Source: CAYUKK01 sp964445305
GTDB taxonomy: Bacteria > Acidobacteriota > Aminicenantia > Aminicenantales > UBA8522
Reading direction: 5' to 3'
Length of the DNA: 29,705 nt
Assembly: GCA_964445305.1 (NCBI GenBank)
Contig: CAYUKK010000060.1
Span: 1-29,705, forward strand
Within the stretch, counting starts at the first letter, position 1. Each line of letters starts with the position of its first letter. This document shows positions 15,386-23,593 of the stretch, one piece after another. The notes under the pieces are model-generated. The model saw nothing but the letters and a program-made list of their open reading frames with translations. It searched no databases and was not told where the DNA came from. A program made the position numbers and the translations under genes.

Positions 15386-16283
15386 ATCCAATCGCGGCCG
15401 GACCAAGCACCGCTGGAAAGAAATCAAGGCAGCCATCAAGGCCTTCCTCCACGAATTCAAGGTGGAATTCACGGAAAAGCCCCTCCAGGCGACAGAGATT
15501 GCCCGGGCAGCTCTGCGGGAGGGCTCCGAGCTGATTATCGGCGTGGGTGGCGACGGAACGATGAATGAGATCGCCAACGGCTTCTTCGATAACCGTCAGC
15601 TCATCAACCCCGCTTCAACCCTCGGCATCGTCCCTTCAGGCACGGGCTGCGACCTCAGCCGAAGCCTCCACATCCCGGCGCGACCAGAGCTGGCTCTCCA
15701 GACGATGACTCGAGCGCCTTCGGTCAAAATCGACATTGGCCGGGTGACTTACCAGAATCTGGCCGGGGACAAGGAGGAGCGGCTTTTCCTCAACGTGGCT
15801 GATTTTGGATTGGGTGGGGAGGTCGTCAAAGAAGTCGACCAAAGGCGTCGCAAAAGGAAAGCTTCGTCCTATGTACGCTGTCTCATCTCGACGATGGCCC
15901 GCTACAAGAGCCGAAGAATCCGCGTTTGGGTCGACGAAAAGGAATTACCAACGGGAGAATGCTTGGTCGGAGCCGTGGCCAACGGCCGCATTTTTGGCAG
16001 GGGCATGAAAATCGCTCCCGCTGCTTGCCTGGATGACGGGTGGTTCGACTTCGTCCTCGTTCAGGGGATGAAATTCGCTGAATTTTGCCGCCACGGCTGG
16101 AAAGTTTTCTTCGGCAAGCACCTTCGTCATCCGAAAATTTCCCTCTGGCGATCGAAGAAAGTTGAGGCCGTGTGCCTGGAGGATGCCGATGTCCTCCTCG
16201 AGCTCGACGGCGAACAACCCGGCCGATTGCCAGCCACGTTTGAGATTCTACCCCGTATCTTTCCCGTTAAGGGATACGTTTAG
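15348..16283 (+). CDS. YegS/DAGK-family lipid kinase
   Basis: Predicted 311-residue kinase of the diacylglycerol/sphingosine-kinase catalytic fold, likely phosphorylating a membrane lipid with ATP. The N-terminal strand VIVNPESNRGR (about 8-18) is the usual NPxxxxG start. GVGGDGTMNEIANGF (65-79) is the nucleotide-binding GGDGT motif. PSGTGCDLSRSL (96-107) is the second motif, normally GTGND, with Cys in place of Asn. The C-terminal beta domain includes LELDGEQPGRLPATFEI, the typical DGE segment near the end. ATG at 15348 is chosen because the family begins here; a GTG at 15339 is possible. It overlaps the upstream membrane-protein gene by 38 bp. Preferred lipid is unknown. Confidence 0.88.
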   Translation: MVFPKTQVIVNPESNRGRTKHRWKEIKAAIKAFLHEFKVEFTEKPLQATEIARAALREGSELIIGVGGDGTMNEIANGFFDNRQLINPASTLGIVPSGTGCDLSRSLHIPARPELALQTMTRAPSVKIDIGRVTYQNLAGDKEERLFLNVADFGLGGEVVKEVDQRRRKRKASSYVRCLISTMARYKSRRIRVWVDEKELPTGECLVGAVANGRIFGRGMKIAPAACLDDGWFDFVLVQGMKFAEFCRHGWKVFFGKHLRHPKISLWRSKKVEAVCLEDADVLLELDGEQPGRLPATFEILPRIFPVKGYV

Positions 16284-16298
16284 GCCAGAGGAATAGCC

Positions 16299-16871
16299 TC
16301 AGTCTCGGTTTCGCCGGCTGTTCAAGTGATAATAGGGGTCGTTGGTGAAGACATACTGACCTGAGTCGTCGACAAATCTCTTGATGGGATAGCCGCCAGA
16401 GATGTAGGGTTTCGAGTAGGAAGCCATGACCCGGCTAATGTAATCCCGGGTTTCCGGATAAGGGGGGATACCGTTGAACCTCTTCAGGGCTTCCTGACCA
16501 GCATTGTAGGCGGCTAAGACAAGCTTGGTGTTGTTGTTATAAAGACGGCACAAATCCTTGAGGTACCTGACCCCACCCATGATGTTTTCTTCCGCGTCGA
16601 ACCTGTCCCGAACTCCATACTGTCTCGCTGTTTCGGGCATGAGTTGCATCAACCCGGCCGCTCCTTTTGGAGATACTGCCCACGGGTTGTAGTTGGACTC
16701 TGCCTTGATGATGGCATGGATGAGCTCAGCCGGGACGTGGTACTTCTGAGAATAGCGCTTGACGAGGGCGTCTACCTGGTCGATGAGTTCCTGCCGCGTT
16801 GCGGCCTCAGCGCTAAAAAAGAAAAACCCGAGGCTGATGGCCGCTGTCCAGAATGTCCTCCTCAGCTTCAT
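16299..16871 (-). CDS. Secreted lytic transglycosylase (SLT domain, MltC/Slt70-like)
   Basis: Predicted 190-residue periplasmic murein transglycosylase that cleaves the MurNAc-GlcNAc bond with formation of 1,6-anhydro ends. The signal peptide is at about 1-23 (hydrophobic core AAISLGFFFFS, then AEA). The SLT fold follows, with catalytic E58 in IIKAESNYNP, SPKGAAGLMQLMP (67-79), LAAYNAG (119-125) and PYPETRDY (137-144). After the SLT fold comes a short FVDDSGQYVFTNDP segment (166-179), like the small DUF4124-type strand pair seen in other envelope proteins. ATG at 16871 follows GAGG by six bases. It converges on the lipid-kinase gene with a 15-bp gap and has its own promoter. Confidence 0.92.
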   Translation of the reverse strand: MKLRRTFWTAAISLGFFFFSAEAATRQELIDQVDALVKRYSQKYHVPAELIHAIIKAESNYNPWAVSPKGAAGLMQLMPETARQYGVRDRFDAEENIMGGVRYLKDLCRLYNNNTKLVLAAYNAGQEALKRFNGIPPYPETRDYISRVMASYSKPYISGGYPIKRFVDDSGQYVFTNDPYYHLNSRRNRD

Positions 16872-16916
16872 TGACGCCTCTGTCTTTCTCGGCCTCTCTT
16901 TTTTCTTGCCTCCCTG

Positions 16917-16944
16917 ATTGTATCAAAAAAAGAGAGGTTGGCAA
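16917..16944 (-). promoter_or_regulatory. Extended -10 promoter for the lytic transglycosylase gene
   Basis: On the minus strand TTGCCA (16939-16944) is followed after 16 bp by TACAAT (16917-16922), which is immediately preceded by TGA in the extended -10 position. Both boxes match the consensus at five of six bases. Transcription would start about 40 bases before the ATG at 16871. Confidence 0.65.
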
Positions 16945-17012
16945 TCCCCCTTAGGGGTGATTTTCATCAATCTCCTCGGGTTCGGTTTCCTCCGCCCGAA
17001 GGAGCTTTAACG

Positions 17013-19649
17013 CTATGCCCTTTTTTCCACCCAGGCATAGCTTTTCTCCAAGGCAAGGTCCAGCTGGTCGGGCTTTTTTCCGCCAGCCTGGGCGAAATCG
17101 GGGCGCCCCCCGCCGCCACCCCCGATAAGGGGGGCGATATCCCGGACGAGGTCGTCTGCTTTGAGGCGATGGGTCAGGTCCTTGGTTACACCGACAACAA
17201 GGAGGACCTTGCCGTCGGAAGCAGTGCCGAGGACGACGACTCCGGAGCCAATTTTCTGCTTGAGCGAGTCGACAAGATGGCGAAGCTCCTCCAAGCTCGC
17301 CCCATCCAGGCGTTGAGCCAAGACGTTGATCCCCTTGATGTTCCGAATCGTCGCCTCCCCTGCCCGACTCTGGAGCTGAGCAAGCTTCTGCCGCAAGGAT
17401 TTGTTTTCTCTTTCCAATTGTTCAAGCTGGCCTTTAAGCTTGTCCAGGTGGCGAAGTATGTCGGCCCGTGAACAGGCAAGGGATGTTTCTACATCAGCCA
17501 GCAGTCTTTCGGCTTCCTGAAAGTGGCGCAGGGCGAACTCACCAGTCAGAGCCTCGATCCGCCTCATGCCTGCGGCAATGCTTGACTCGCTAACAATCTT
17601 GAAGAGGCCAATTTCGCCCGTCGCGTGGACATGAACGCCCCCGCAAAGCTCCTTGCTAAAATTTTTTACCTCGACGAGCCGAACCTTCTCTCCGTACTTC
17701 TCCTCAAAAATGGCTATCGCTCCTTCCCTGAGCCCTTCCTCGAGCGTCGTGATCCGCGTCTTGACGGGCAAATTGTCGCGGATTTTTTGGTTGACCAAGT
17801 TCTCCACTGCCTCGATTTCCTGGCGAGAAAGCGGGGAAAAATGTGTGAAATCAAACCGCAATCGCTCTGGCAAGACAAGCGAGCCGGCCTGCCGGACGTG
17901 CTCCCCCAGGACTCGGCGCAGCGAGCTGTGGAGGAGGTGCGTAGCCGTATGATTGCTGCTGATGGCCCGTCGTCGAGCCGAGTCGACAACCGCCTCGACC
18001 TCCTCCCCCGGTCGCAGCACGCCCGAGACTACCTGGACATCGTGGGCAATGATCTCTGGAATCGGAAAGAATGCGCCTTCTACCCGGCCGATAAACCGAG
18101 CGTGGCGGAGCTCCCCCGTGTCCCCCACTTGACCGCCTGCCTCGGCATAGAAGGGGGTCGTATTGAGGAAGACCTGGCCCTTTTCGCCCTCGCTCAAGCT
18201 GTCGGTTTCGCGGCCTGCTTTGAGAATAGCCACCACCCGAGCACCCGAGATCCTATCCACCTCATAACCTCTGTAAATCGTCTGGATTTCTTTGAGCTTC
18301 TCGTAAACTCTTTTCGCCTCGACCTCCGCCTCCCCTTTCCAGGCTGAGCGCGCTCTTTCTTTCTGTCCGGCCAGCTCGGCTTGAAAGCCCTCTTCATCCA
18401 CACCCAATCCGCATTCCTGGGCCAGTTCCCTTGACAAATCAAGGGGAAAGCCGAAAGTATCGTAGAGTTTAAAGAGCTCTCCACCACTCAGAGAGGTGCG
18501 ACCTTCCTGCCTCGCTTCTTCAGCAAACTGTTGAAAATAGCGAAGCCCAGAGGCGAGGGTCGAGGCGAACCTCTCTTCTTCCGACAGGCAAACCCGGGAG
18601 ATGAAAGCGATGGAAGTGGCCAGCTCGGGGTAAGCATCCCTCATGATGTCGACCACGCCGCCGACGAGCTGGTGGAGGAAAGGCTTCTCCAAGCCAAGGT
18701 GGTTGCCATGGCGGAAGGCTCGCCGGATGAGCCGGCGCAGGACATAGCCACGCCCCTCGTTGGCTGGCATGATGCCATCCCCAATCAGAAAAGTCACAGC
18801 TCGAACATGGTCAGCGATGATCCTGACCGAAACATCCCCCTCGTCAAAAGCGGGATATTCCCTCTGAGTAAGCTCACAGATTCTCATGATGAGTGGCCGG
18901 AAGAGGTCGGTGTCGAAGTTGCTTGTCTTCTGCTGAAGGGCTGCCGCTGTCCTCTCCAGCCCCATTCCCGTGTCAATCGAGGGCGAAGGCAAGGGATGGA
19001 GGATACCCTGCTCATCCTGGAAGTACTGCATGAAGACGAGGTTCCAGAGCTCGAGGAATCGGTCACTCCCCTTTTCAATCAGCGTCCGGACTTCCCCCTG
19101 CTCGGAGCCCGGGTCGATATCGTAGTGGATTTCTGAGCAGGGACCACAGGGACCCGTTTCGCCCATAGCCCAGAAATTGTCCTTCTTCCCGAAGCTGAAA
19201 ATCTTTTCTTCGGGCAGACCAATTTTCTCATTCCAGACCCGGAAAGCTTCTTCATCTTCTTCGTAAACCGTGGCGTAGAGACGGTCTTTTCGGAGTCGAA
19301 AAACCTCAGTCACCAGCTCCCAGGCAAACTCAATCGCCTTCTCTTTAAAATAATCCCCGAACGAGAAATTCCCCAGCATTTCAAAGAACGTGTGGTGCTT
19401 GTTCGTCTTGCCCACCTGTTCAAGGTCATTGTGCTTGCCGGAGACGCGAAGACATTTCTGGACGGAAGCGGCCCGCTTGTAGCTCCTCTTTTCCAGCCCC
19501 AGGAAGACATTTTTGAACTGGTTCATGCCGGCGTTCGTGAACAGGATGGTCGGGTCGTCCTTGGGCAGGAGTGAGGAGCTGGGGACGACCTTATGTTTCT
19601 TTCGGGAAAAGAAGCCGAGGAAAGATTCCCGGATTTCCTGGGCTCTCAT
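17013..19649 (-). CDS. alaS: Alanyl-tRNA synthetase
   Basis: Predicted 878-residue class II synthetase charging tRNA-Ala. The catalytic core occupies about 1-240: NAGMNQFK is the motif-1 region, HHTFFEMLGNFSFGDYFK (85-102) is motif 2, and GMGLERTAA (228-236) is motif 3. The editing domain has the zinc ligands H567 and H571 (NHTATH) and C669 and H673 (CGGVH). A coiled coil (about 700-740) leads to the C-Ala/DHHA1 domain with the glycine run GGGGGGRPDFAQAGG near 845-859. Length and motifs are standard, so editing of Ser and Gly mischarging should be intact. The start ATG at 19649 overlaps the pilT stop (ATGA). It is the last gene of ilvE-pilT-alaS. Confidence 0.98.
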   Translation of the reverse strand: MRAQEIRESFLGFFSRKKHKVVPSSSLLPKDDPTILFTNAGMNQFKNVFLGLEKRSYKRAASVQKCLRVSGKHNDLEQVGKTNKHHTFFEMLGNFSFGDYFKEKAIEFAWELVTEVFRLRKDRLYATVYEEDEEAFRVWNEKIGLPEEKIFSFGKKDNFWAMGETGPCGPCSEIHYDIDPGSEQGEVRTLIEKGSDRFLELWNLVFMQYFQDEQGILHPLPSPSIDTGMGLERTAAALQQKTSNFDTDLFRPLIMRICELTQREYPAFDEGDVSVRIIADHVRAVTFLIGDGIMPANEGRGYVLRRLIRRAFRHGNHLGLEKPFLHQLVGGVVDIMRDAYPELATSIAFISRVCLSEEERFASTLASGLRYFQQFAEEARQEGRTSLSGGELFKLYDTFGFPLDLSRELAQECGLGVDEEGFQAELAGQKERARSAWKGEAEVEAKRVYEKLKEIQTIYRGYEVDRISGARVVAILKAGRETDSLSEGEKGQVFLNTTPFYAEAGGQVGDTGELRHARFIGRVEGAFFPIPEIIAHDVQVVSGVLRPGEEVEAVVDSARRRAISSNHTATHLLHSSLRRVLGEHVRQAGSLVLPERLRFDFTHFSPLSRQEIEAVENLVNQKIRDNLPVKTRITTLEEGLREGAIAIFEEKYGEKVRLVEVKNFSKELCGGVHVHATGEIGLFKIVSESSIAAGMRRIEALTGEFALRHFQEAERLLADVETSLACSRADILRHLDKLKGQLEQLERENKSLRQKLAQLQSRAGEATIRNIKGINVLAQRLDGASLEELRHLVDSLKQKIGSGVVVLGTASDGKVLLVVGVTKDLTHRLKADDLVRDIAPLIGGGGGGRPDFAQAGGKKPDQLDLALEKSYAWVEKRA

Positions 19650-20803
19650 GGCTCTTCTTCAGGCTTTTCGAGCTCTTCTCTTTCTATCTTGCTCATTCGC
19701 TGCTCCATTTCCTCCAGGGCCAAATCCAAAGTCGATTGAATGCCCATGACCCGAAGCTTGAAGTTGTCCGGGTTCGAGCTGTAGCGAAGCCCCTGCTCGA
19801 AGGAAATGTAGCCGTCTCGGTAGAGCTGAAAGATGGACTGGTCGAAGGTCTGCATCCCGTACTGGGAGATTCCGGCCGCAATGGCGTCGCGAATGAGACC
19901 GGTCTTCTCCTTATCCTGGATGCAATCCTGGATGTAGGGGGTGCTGATCATGACTTCGACAGCGGGCACGCGACCCTGCCCGTCCATCCGAGGAATCAAC
20001 CGCTGCGAAATGACAGCTTTGAGGATGGAAGCCAGCTGGAGGCGCACCTGTCTTTGATGATGCGGCGGGAAGACCGAAATGATGCGGTTGATGCTTTCAG
20101 GAGCATCGAGGGTGTGGAGGGTGCTGAAGACGAGGTGGCCGGTTTCAGCCGCCAGAATAGCGGTTTCGATCGTGTCCAAATCCCTCATTTCACCCACCAG
20201 GATAACGTCGGGGTCTTCCCGCAGCGTCGCCCGCAAGCCCCGAGCAAAGCTGGCGACATCCATCCCCACTTCCCGCTGGTTGATGGTGCTTTTCTTGTCC
20301 TTGTGGAGGTATTCAATCGGGTCCTCGATGGTGATGATGTTCTCCCGGCGGTGGGTGTTGATGTAATCAATCATGGCGGCCAGGGTCGTTGTTTTGCCGC
20401 TTCCCGTCGTGCCCGTGACAAGAACGAGGCCGCGCGGCAGAAGAGCGATTTTCTCGAGCACTTCGGGAAGAAGTAGTTGACGGATGCTTTTGACCTCAAG
20501 GGGGATGATGCGCAGGGCGATGGCCAAGGACCCTCGCTGATAAAAAATGCTCCCTCGGAAACGACCGAAGCCGGGAAGGCTGTAAGCCAAGTCCAGGTCA
20601 AAGTCCTCTTTCAGCCTGGCTTTCTGATAATCGGTCATCAACTGCTCCCCCAGCTCCTGAGTATCCTTGGAAGTCAGGCGAGGAAACCCGGTTAAAGGGA
20701 TGAGCGTCCCGTGGACGCGGATGATGGGATGATTGCCGGCCTTGAGATGAAGGTCGGAAGCATCCCTCTCGATGGCCACTTTCAAGAGTTCATCGATTTC
20801 CAT
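19646..20803 (-). CDS. pilT: PilT-family twitching-motility retraction ATPase
   Basis: Predicted 385-residue hexameric ATPase that powers retraction of type IV pili at the inner membrane. The N-terminal PAS-like domain has ASDLHLKAGNHP (15-26). Walker A is GTTGSGKT (131-138). The Asp box is ITIEDPIEYLH, Walker B lies in REDPDVILVGEMRD, and the His box is HLVFSTLHT. These features separate it from the longer assembly ATPase PilB, which also has tetracysteine motifs. The C-terminus is longer and more acidic than in typical PilT (about 350 residues). ATG at 20803 follows GAGGTGGAG. It lies 12 bp after ilvE and overlaps alaS by 4 bp. No other pilus gene is in the window. Confidence 0.94.
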   Translation of the reverse strand: MEIDELLKVAIERDASDLHLKAGNHPIIRVHGTLIPLTGFPRLTSKDTQELGEQLMTDYQKARLKEDFDLDLAYSLPGFGRFRGSIFYQRGSLAIALRIIPLEVKSIRQLLLPEVLEKIALLPRGLVLVTGTTGSGKTTTLAAMIDYINTHRRENIITIEDPIEYLHKDKKSTINQREVGMDVASFARGLRATLREDPDVILVGEMRDLDTIETAILAAETGHLVFSTLHTLDAPESINRIISVFPPHHQRQVRLQLASILKAVISQRLIPRMDGQGRVPAVEVMISTPYIQDCIQDKEKTGLIRDAIAAGISQYGMQTFDQSIFQLYRDGYISFEQGLRYSSNPDNFKLRVMGIQSTLDLALEEMEQRMSKIEREELEKPEEEP

Positions 20804-20815
20804 GCTCCACCTCGT

Positions 20816-21739
20816 TTATATATAAGTGAGCCAGGCATAAGTGTCCTCTCTTTCCCCGTTAACGTAGGAAAAAAAGGCTTCCTGGAGCCTCTTGACGATC
20901 GGGCCCCGCTCACCCTTGCCGATGACAATTTTATCGATCGAGCGGATGGGTGTGATCTCAGCCGCCGAACCCGTGAAGAAGACTTCGTCGGCGATATAGA
21001 GCATTTCCCGGGGAATCGTTTCCTCGACGACCCGAATCCCTAACTCGCGAAGCAAGGTCATCACAGAGTCCCGGGTAATGCCGGGTAAGATGGAGGAGGA
21101 TAAAGGCGGGGTATAGACTGCGCCGTTGAAGACGAGGAAAATATTTTCTCCGCTTCCTTCGCTAATGTGACCGCGGATATTAAGAGCTATCCCTTCGCTG
21201 TAGCCATCGAGGAGAGCCTCCATTTTGATCAACTGGGAATTCATATAGTTTGCTCCAGACTTGGCCAGGGCCGGAAAAGTGTTGGGGGCCATCCGCCACC
21301 AGGAGGAAACACAAACATCCACCCCTTTTTCCAGGGCTTCCTCCCCCAGGTATTTTCCCCAATTCCAGACGAGGATCGCACAATCGACTGGGTTAGGAAA
21401 CGGGTCCACACCCAATGAATGGTAGCCTCGATAGATGATGGGCCGGATATAGCACGACTTGAGGCCGTTGGCCCGGATCGTCTCGATGATGGCTCGGTTA
21501 AATTCTTCCTCGGTATAGGGCACCTCAAATCGATACATCTTACACGAGTTAAACAAGCGTCGCGTATGGGCGTGGAGGCGAAAGACGGCAGTCCCCTTGG
21601 GAGTATCGTATGCCCGAAAACCCTCGAACAACGAGCTCCCGTAATGGATGACGTGGGAAGCAATATGGATTTTAGCCTCCGGCCAGGGAACAAGCTGACC
21701 ATTCATCCAGACTTTTCCATCCTCATTAAAAGGACTCAT
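20816..21739 (-). CDS. ilvE: Branched-chain amino-acid aminotransferase
   Basis: Predicted 307-residue fold-type IV PLP enzyme that exchanges amino groups between glutamate and the keto acids of leucine, isoleucine and valine. The PLP lysine is K160 (ALAKSGANYMNSQL), the same position as in well-studied IlvE. Other family motifs are HYGSSLFEGFRAY (32-44), YIRPIIYRG (97-105), ISEGSGENIFLV (192-203) and FFTGSAAEITPI near the C-terminus, which all favour IlvE over D-amino-acid transaminase or PabC. ATG at 21739 follows AGAGGA. It is first in an operon with pilT and alaS, behind a good promoter. Confidence 0.96.
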   Translation of the reverse strand: MSPFNEDGKVWMNGQLVPWPEAKIHIASHVIHYGSSLFEGFRAYDTPKGTAVFRLHAHTRRLFNSCKMYRFEVPYTEEEFNRAIIETIRANGLKSCYIRPIIYRGYHSLGVDPFPNPVDCAILVWNWGKYLGEEALEKGVDVCVSSWWRMAPNTFPALAKSGANYMNSQLIKMEALLDGYSEGIALNIRGHISEGSGENIFLVFNGAVYTPPLSSSILPGITRDSVMTLLRELGIRVVEETIPREMLYIADEVFFTGSAAEITPIRSIDKIVIGKGERGPIVKRLQEAFFSYVNGEREDTYAWLTYI

Positions 21740-21804
21740 GAAGGATTCCTCTTTCTTGAATGTATCGAGAATGAGAAAATTTTAAGGGAAATAACACCTT
21801 TCTC

Positions 21805-21833
21805 ATGTTAGCTCAATCCTCTCCTCAAGTCAA
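21805..21833 (-). promoter_or_regulatory. Sigma70-type promoter for ilvE-pilT-alaS
   Basis: On the minus strand TTGACT (21828-21833) is followed after 17 bp by TAACAT (21805-21810). The -35 overlaps a small inverted repeat, GTCAA-C-TTGAC (21829-21839). Transcription would start about 60 bases before the ilvE ATG. Confidence 0.55.
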
Positions 21834-21901
21834 CTTGACCGAACTTCCGGTTTCGGCATAGCTGAGAGGTAATTTTCGCCAACCCAAAGTGCCGTGCTGC
21901 C

Positions 21902-22840
21902 TCAAACAAACTCTCCACAATGAGGGCATTGCCGCGTCTTGAGCGGCAGCGGGCGACGGCAATTCCAGCACAGCCCTGTTTTTACTTCTTCTCGAGCCCG
22001 GATGCGGGTTAGGATATCCTCGATTTCTGACCCGTGCTCCTTCTTTCCCTTGAGAGCAGAAAGCGCCCGGATGAGCTCGCCCGGCCTCTGGTAGCGGTCT
22101 TCGATTTTGGAGGCCAGGCATTTCATGATGATTTCGTCGATTTCCCGCGGAATTTGGCTATTCCGCAAACGCGGTGGCGTGATCCTGCCCTGCTGGGCCT
22201 TTTCCAGAATCTTGAAAGGATCGGGGTCGAAAATCGGGGGCCGACCGATGACCATCTCGTAGAAGATGCACCCCAGGGAATAAATGTCCGATTGGAAGGT
22301 GGCCTTGCCGAGGAATTGTTCTGGCGCCATGTAAGGGGGACTGCCGATTCTCGTCGAGGCGTAAGGAACGTTGCTCAGCCAAGCAGAAGTTCCAAAATCC
22401 GTAATTTTCGCCGTGCCATCCTCGGAGATAAGAATGTTGGAGGGCCGCAGGTCGCGGTGGATGATCTTGTTCTTATGCGCATGGTCAACCCCCTGGGCAA
22501 TTTGCTTGATATAATCGACCGCCCGGTCGCAATCGAGGACCTTCTCCTTTTCCAGAATTTTCTCAAGAGTTTTCCCCTTGACATATTCCATAACCATAAA
22601 AAAGGTCTTGTTCTCCTTCTCAGCCGCAATCATCCGGACGATGTTAGGATGGTTCAAGGCCGCCTGAAGCCTCGGTTCCTTGAGGAGTTTGTAGAGCTCG
22701 GCCGACTGTTTATGAGGGACTTTGATGGCCACTTTGATGTCCAGCCAGGTATCCCGAGCCAGGTAAACCGAGCCAAAGCCGCCGCTGCCGAGGCTGCGGA
22801 GGATCTCGTATTTGCCAACCTTCTGACCCTGGAGGAACAT
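21902..22840 (-). CDS. Soluble Ser/Thr protein kinase with C-terminal zinc ribbon
   Basis: Predicted 312-residue Hanks-type kinase. The glycine loop is GSGGFG (18-23) and the ATP lysine K40 (VAIKV). The catalytic loop is HRDLRPSN (128-135), with Arg132 where Ser/Thr kinases have Lys. The DFG motif is at 148-150, the activation segment ends in APE (172-174), and SDIYSLGCIFYEM is helix F. After the kinase fold a CWNC...CPHC ribbon (C291, C294, C305, C308) follows, likely binding zinc. There is no transmembrane helix, so unlike PknB types it should be cytosolic. The ATG at 22840 lies one base after the rsmE stop with only a weak ribosome site, so it is coupled to the end of the hrcA operon. Targets are unknown. 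Confidence 0.9.
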   Translation of the reverse strand: MFLQGQKVGKYEILRSLGSGGFGSVYLARDTWLDIKVAIKVPHKQSAELYKLLKEPRLQAALNHPNIVRMIAAEKENKTFFMVMEYVKGKTLEKILEKEKVLDCDRAVDYIKQIAQGVDHAHKNKIIHRDLRPSNILISEDGTAKITDFGTSAWLSNVPYASTRIGSPPYMAPEQFLGKATFQSDIYSLGCIFYEMVIGRPPIFDPDPFKILEKAQQGRITPPRLRNSQIPREIDEIIMKCLASKIEDRYQRPGELIRALSALKGKKEHGSEIEDILTRIRAREEVKTGLCWNCRRPLPLKTRQCPHCGEFV

Positions 22841-22841
22841 C

Positions 22842-23585
22842 CTATGTATTCCAAAAATGGGCGATAAGGCTTAGGGCGGCCAGCGCCGCCGTTTCAGACC
22901 TGAGGACCTGCTTTCCCAGGCTGACCGGCTCGAATCCTCGACTCCTCGCCTGGCTTTCCTCTTCTGGGGTCCAGCCACCCTCTGGACCAACGAGAATGAT
23001 AACCGTCGGCATGTCGCCCTGTCCAGTGCCGGGAGAGCTCCCGACAAGAATCTCTCGCAGCAACCGGCCAGCCCGTTCGGAGAGAATCAACTTCTTTGCC
23101 GCATCGAAATGGCCAAGAAAAGAAAGGTACAATTGGGGAGGAAAGATGATGGGAATGGAGGACCGCCGGCTCTGTTTGGCTGCTTCACTGGCAATCCTCT
23201 TCCATCGAGCGACTCGCTTCTGTTCCTCTTTGAGCCGAACGACCGACCGCGCTGCTTGAACGGGAATCAAAGAGGCCACGCCCAGCTCGGTCGATTTCTG
23301 GACGACGAGGTCCATTTTCTTCGATTTAAGAAGAGCTTGAGCCAGGGTAAGATGGATTTTCTGCTCTTCTGGTTTTTCCCTCTCCAGGATGAGGACCTTA
23401 GTCCTTTCCTCCTCGACTTCTTGGACTTCGGCGCGGTAGCGCACTCCCTGTTCATCGAGAAGCCAGATTTTCCTTCCCGGCCTGACCCGGAGAACTCGGC
23501 TTAGATGGAAGTGCTCATCGCCATCGAGGAAGGCAAAGGGAAATCGCAGGCCGGCCCTCTTGATGAGGAATTGTGTCGATGTCAC
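22842..23585 (-). CDS. rsmE: 16S rRNA m3U1498 methyltransferase
   Basis: Predicted 247-residue SPOUT-class enzyme that methylates N3 of U1498 in 16S rRNA using S-adenosylmethionine. The N-terminal PUA-like domain contains HFHLSRVLRVRPG (about 25-37). The trefoil-knot domain carries the SAM loop ILVGPEGGWTPEE (197-209) and LGKQVLRSETAALAAL (223-238), both diagnostic. Length is typical. The start is GTG at 23585, five bases after AGGGA, and 8 bases after the dnaJ stop. Linkage of rsmE directly behind dnaJ is common in many bacterial phyla. Confidence 0.95.
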   Translation of the reverse strand: MTSTQFLIKRAGLRFPFAFLDGDEHFHLSRVLRVRPGRKIWLLDEQGVRYRAEVQEVEEERTKVLILEREKPEEQKIHLTLAQALLKSKKMDLVVQKSTELGVASLIPVQAARSVVRLKEEQKRVARWKRIASEAAKQSRRSSIPIIFPPQLYLSFLGHFDAAKKLILSERAGRLLREILVGSSPGTGQGDMPTVIILVGPEGGWTPEEESQARSRGFEPVSLGKQVLRSETAALAALSLIAHFWNT

Positions 23586-23593
23586 TCGCTTCC

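Noticed and set aside
16944..16968. CCCC/GGGG hairpin after alaS as a terminator
   Set aside because: The stem has an internal mismatch and no following T-tract on the minus strand.
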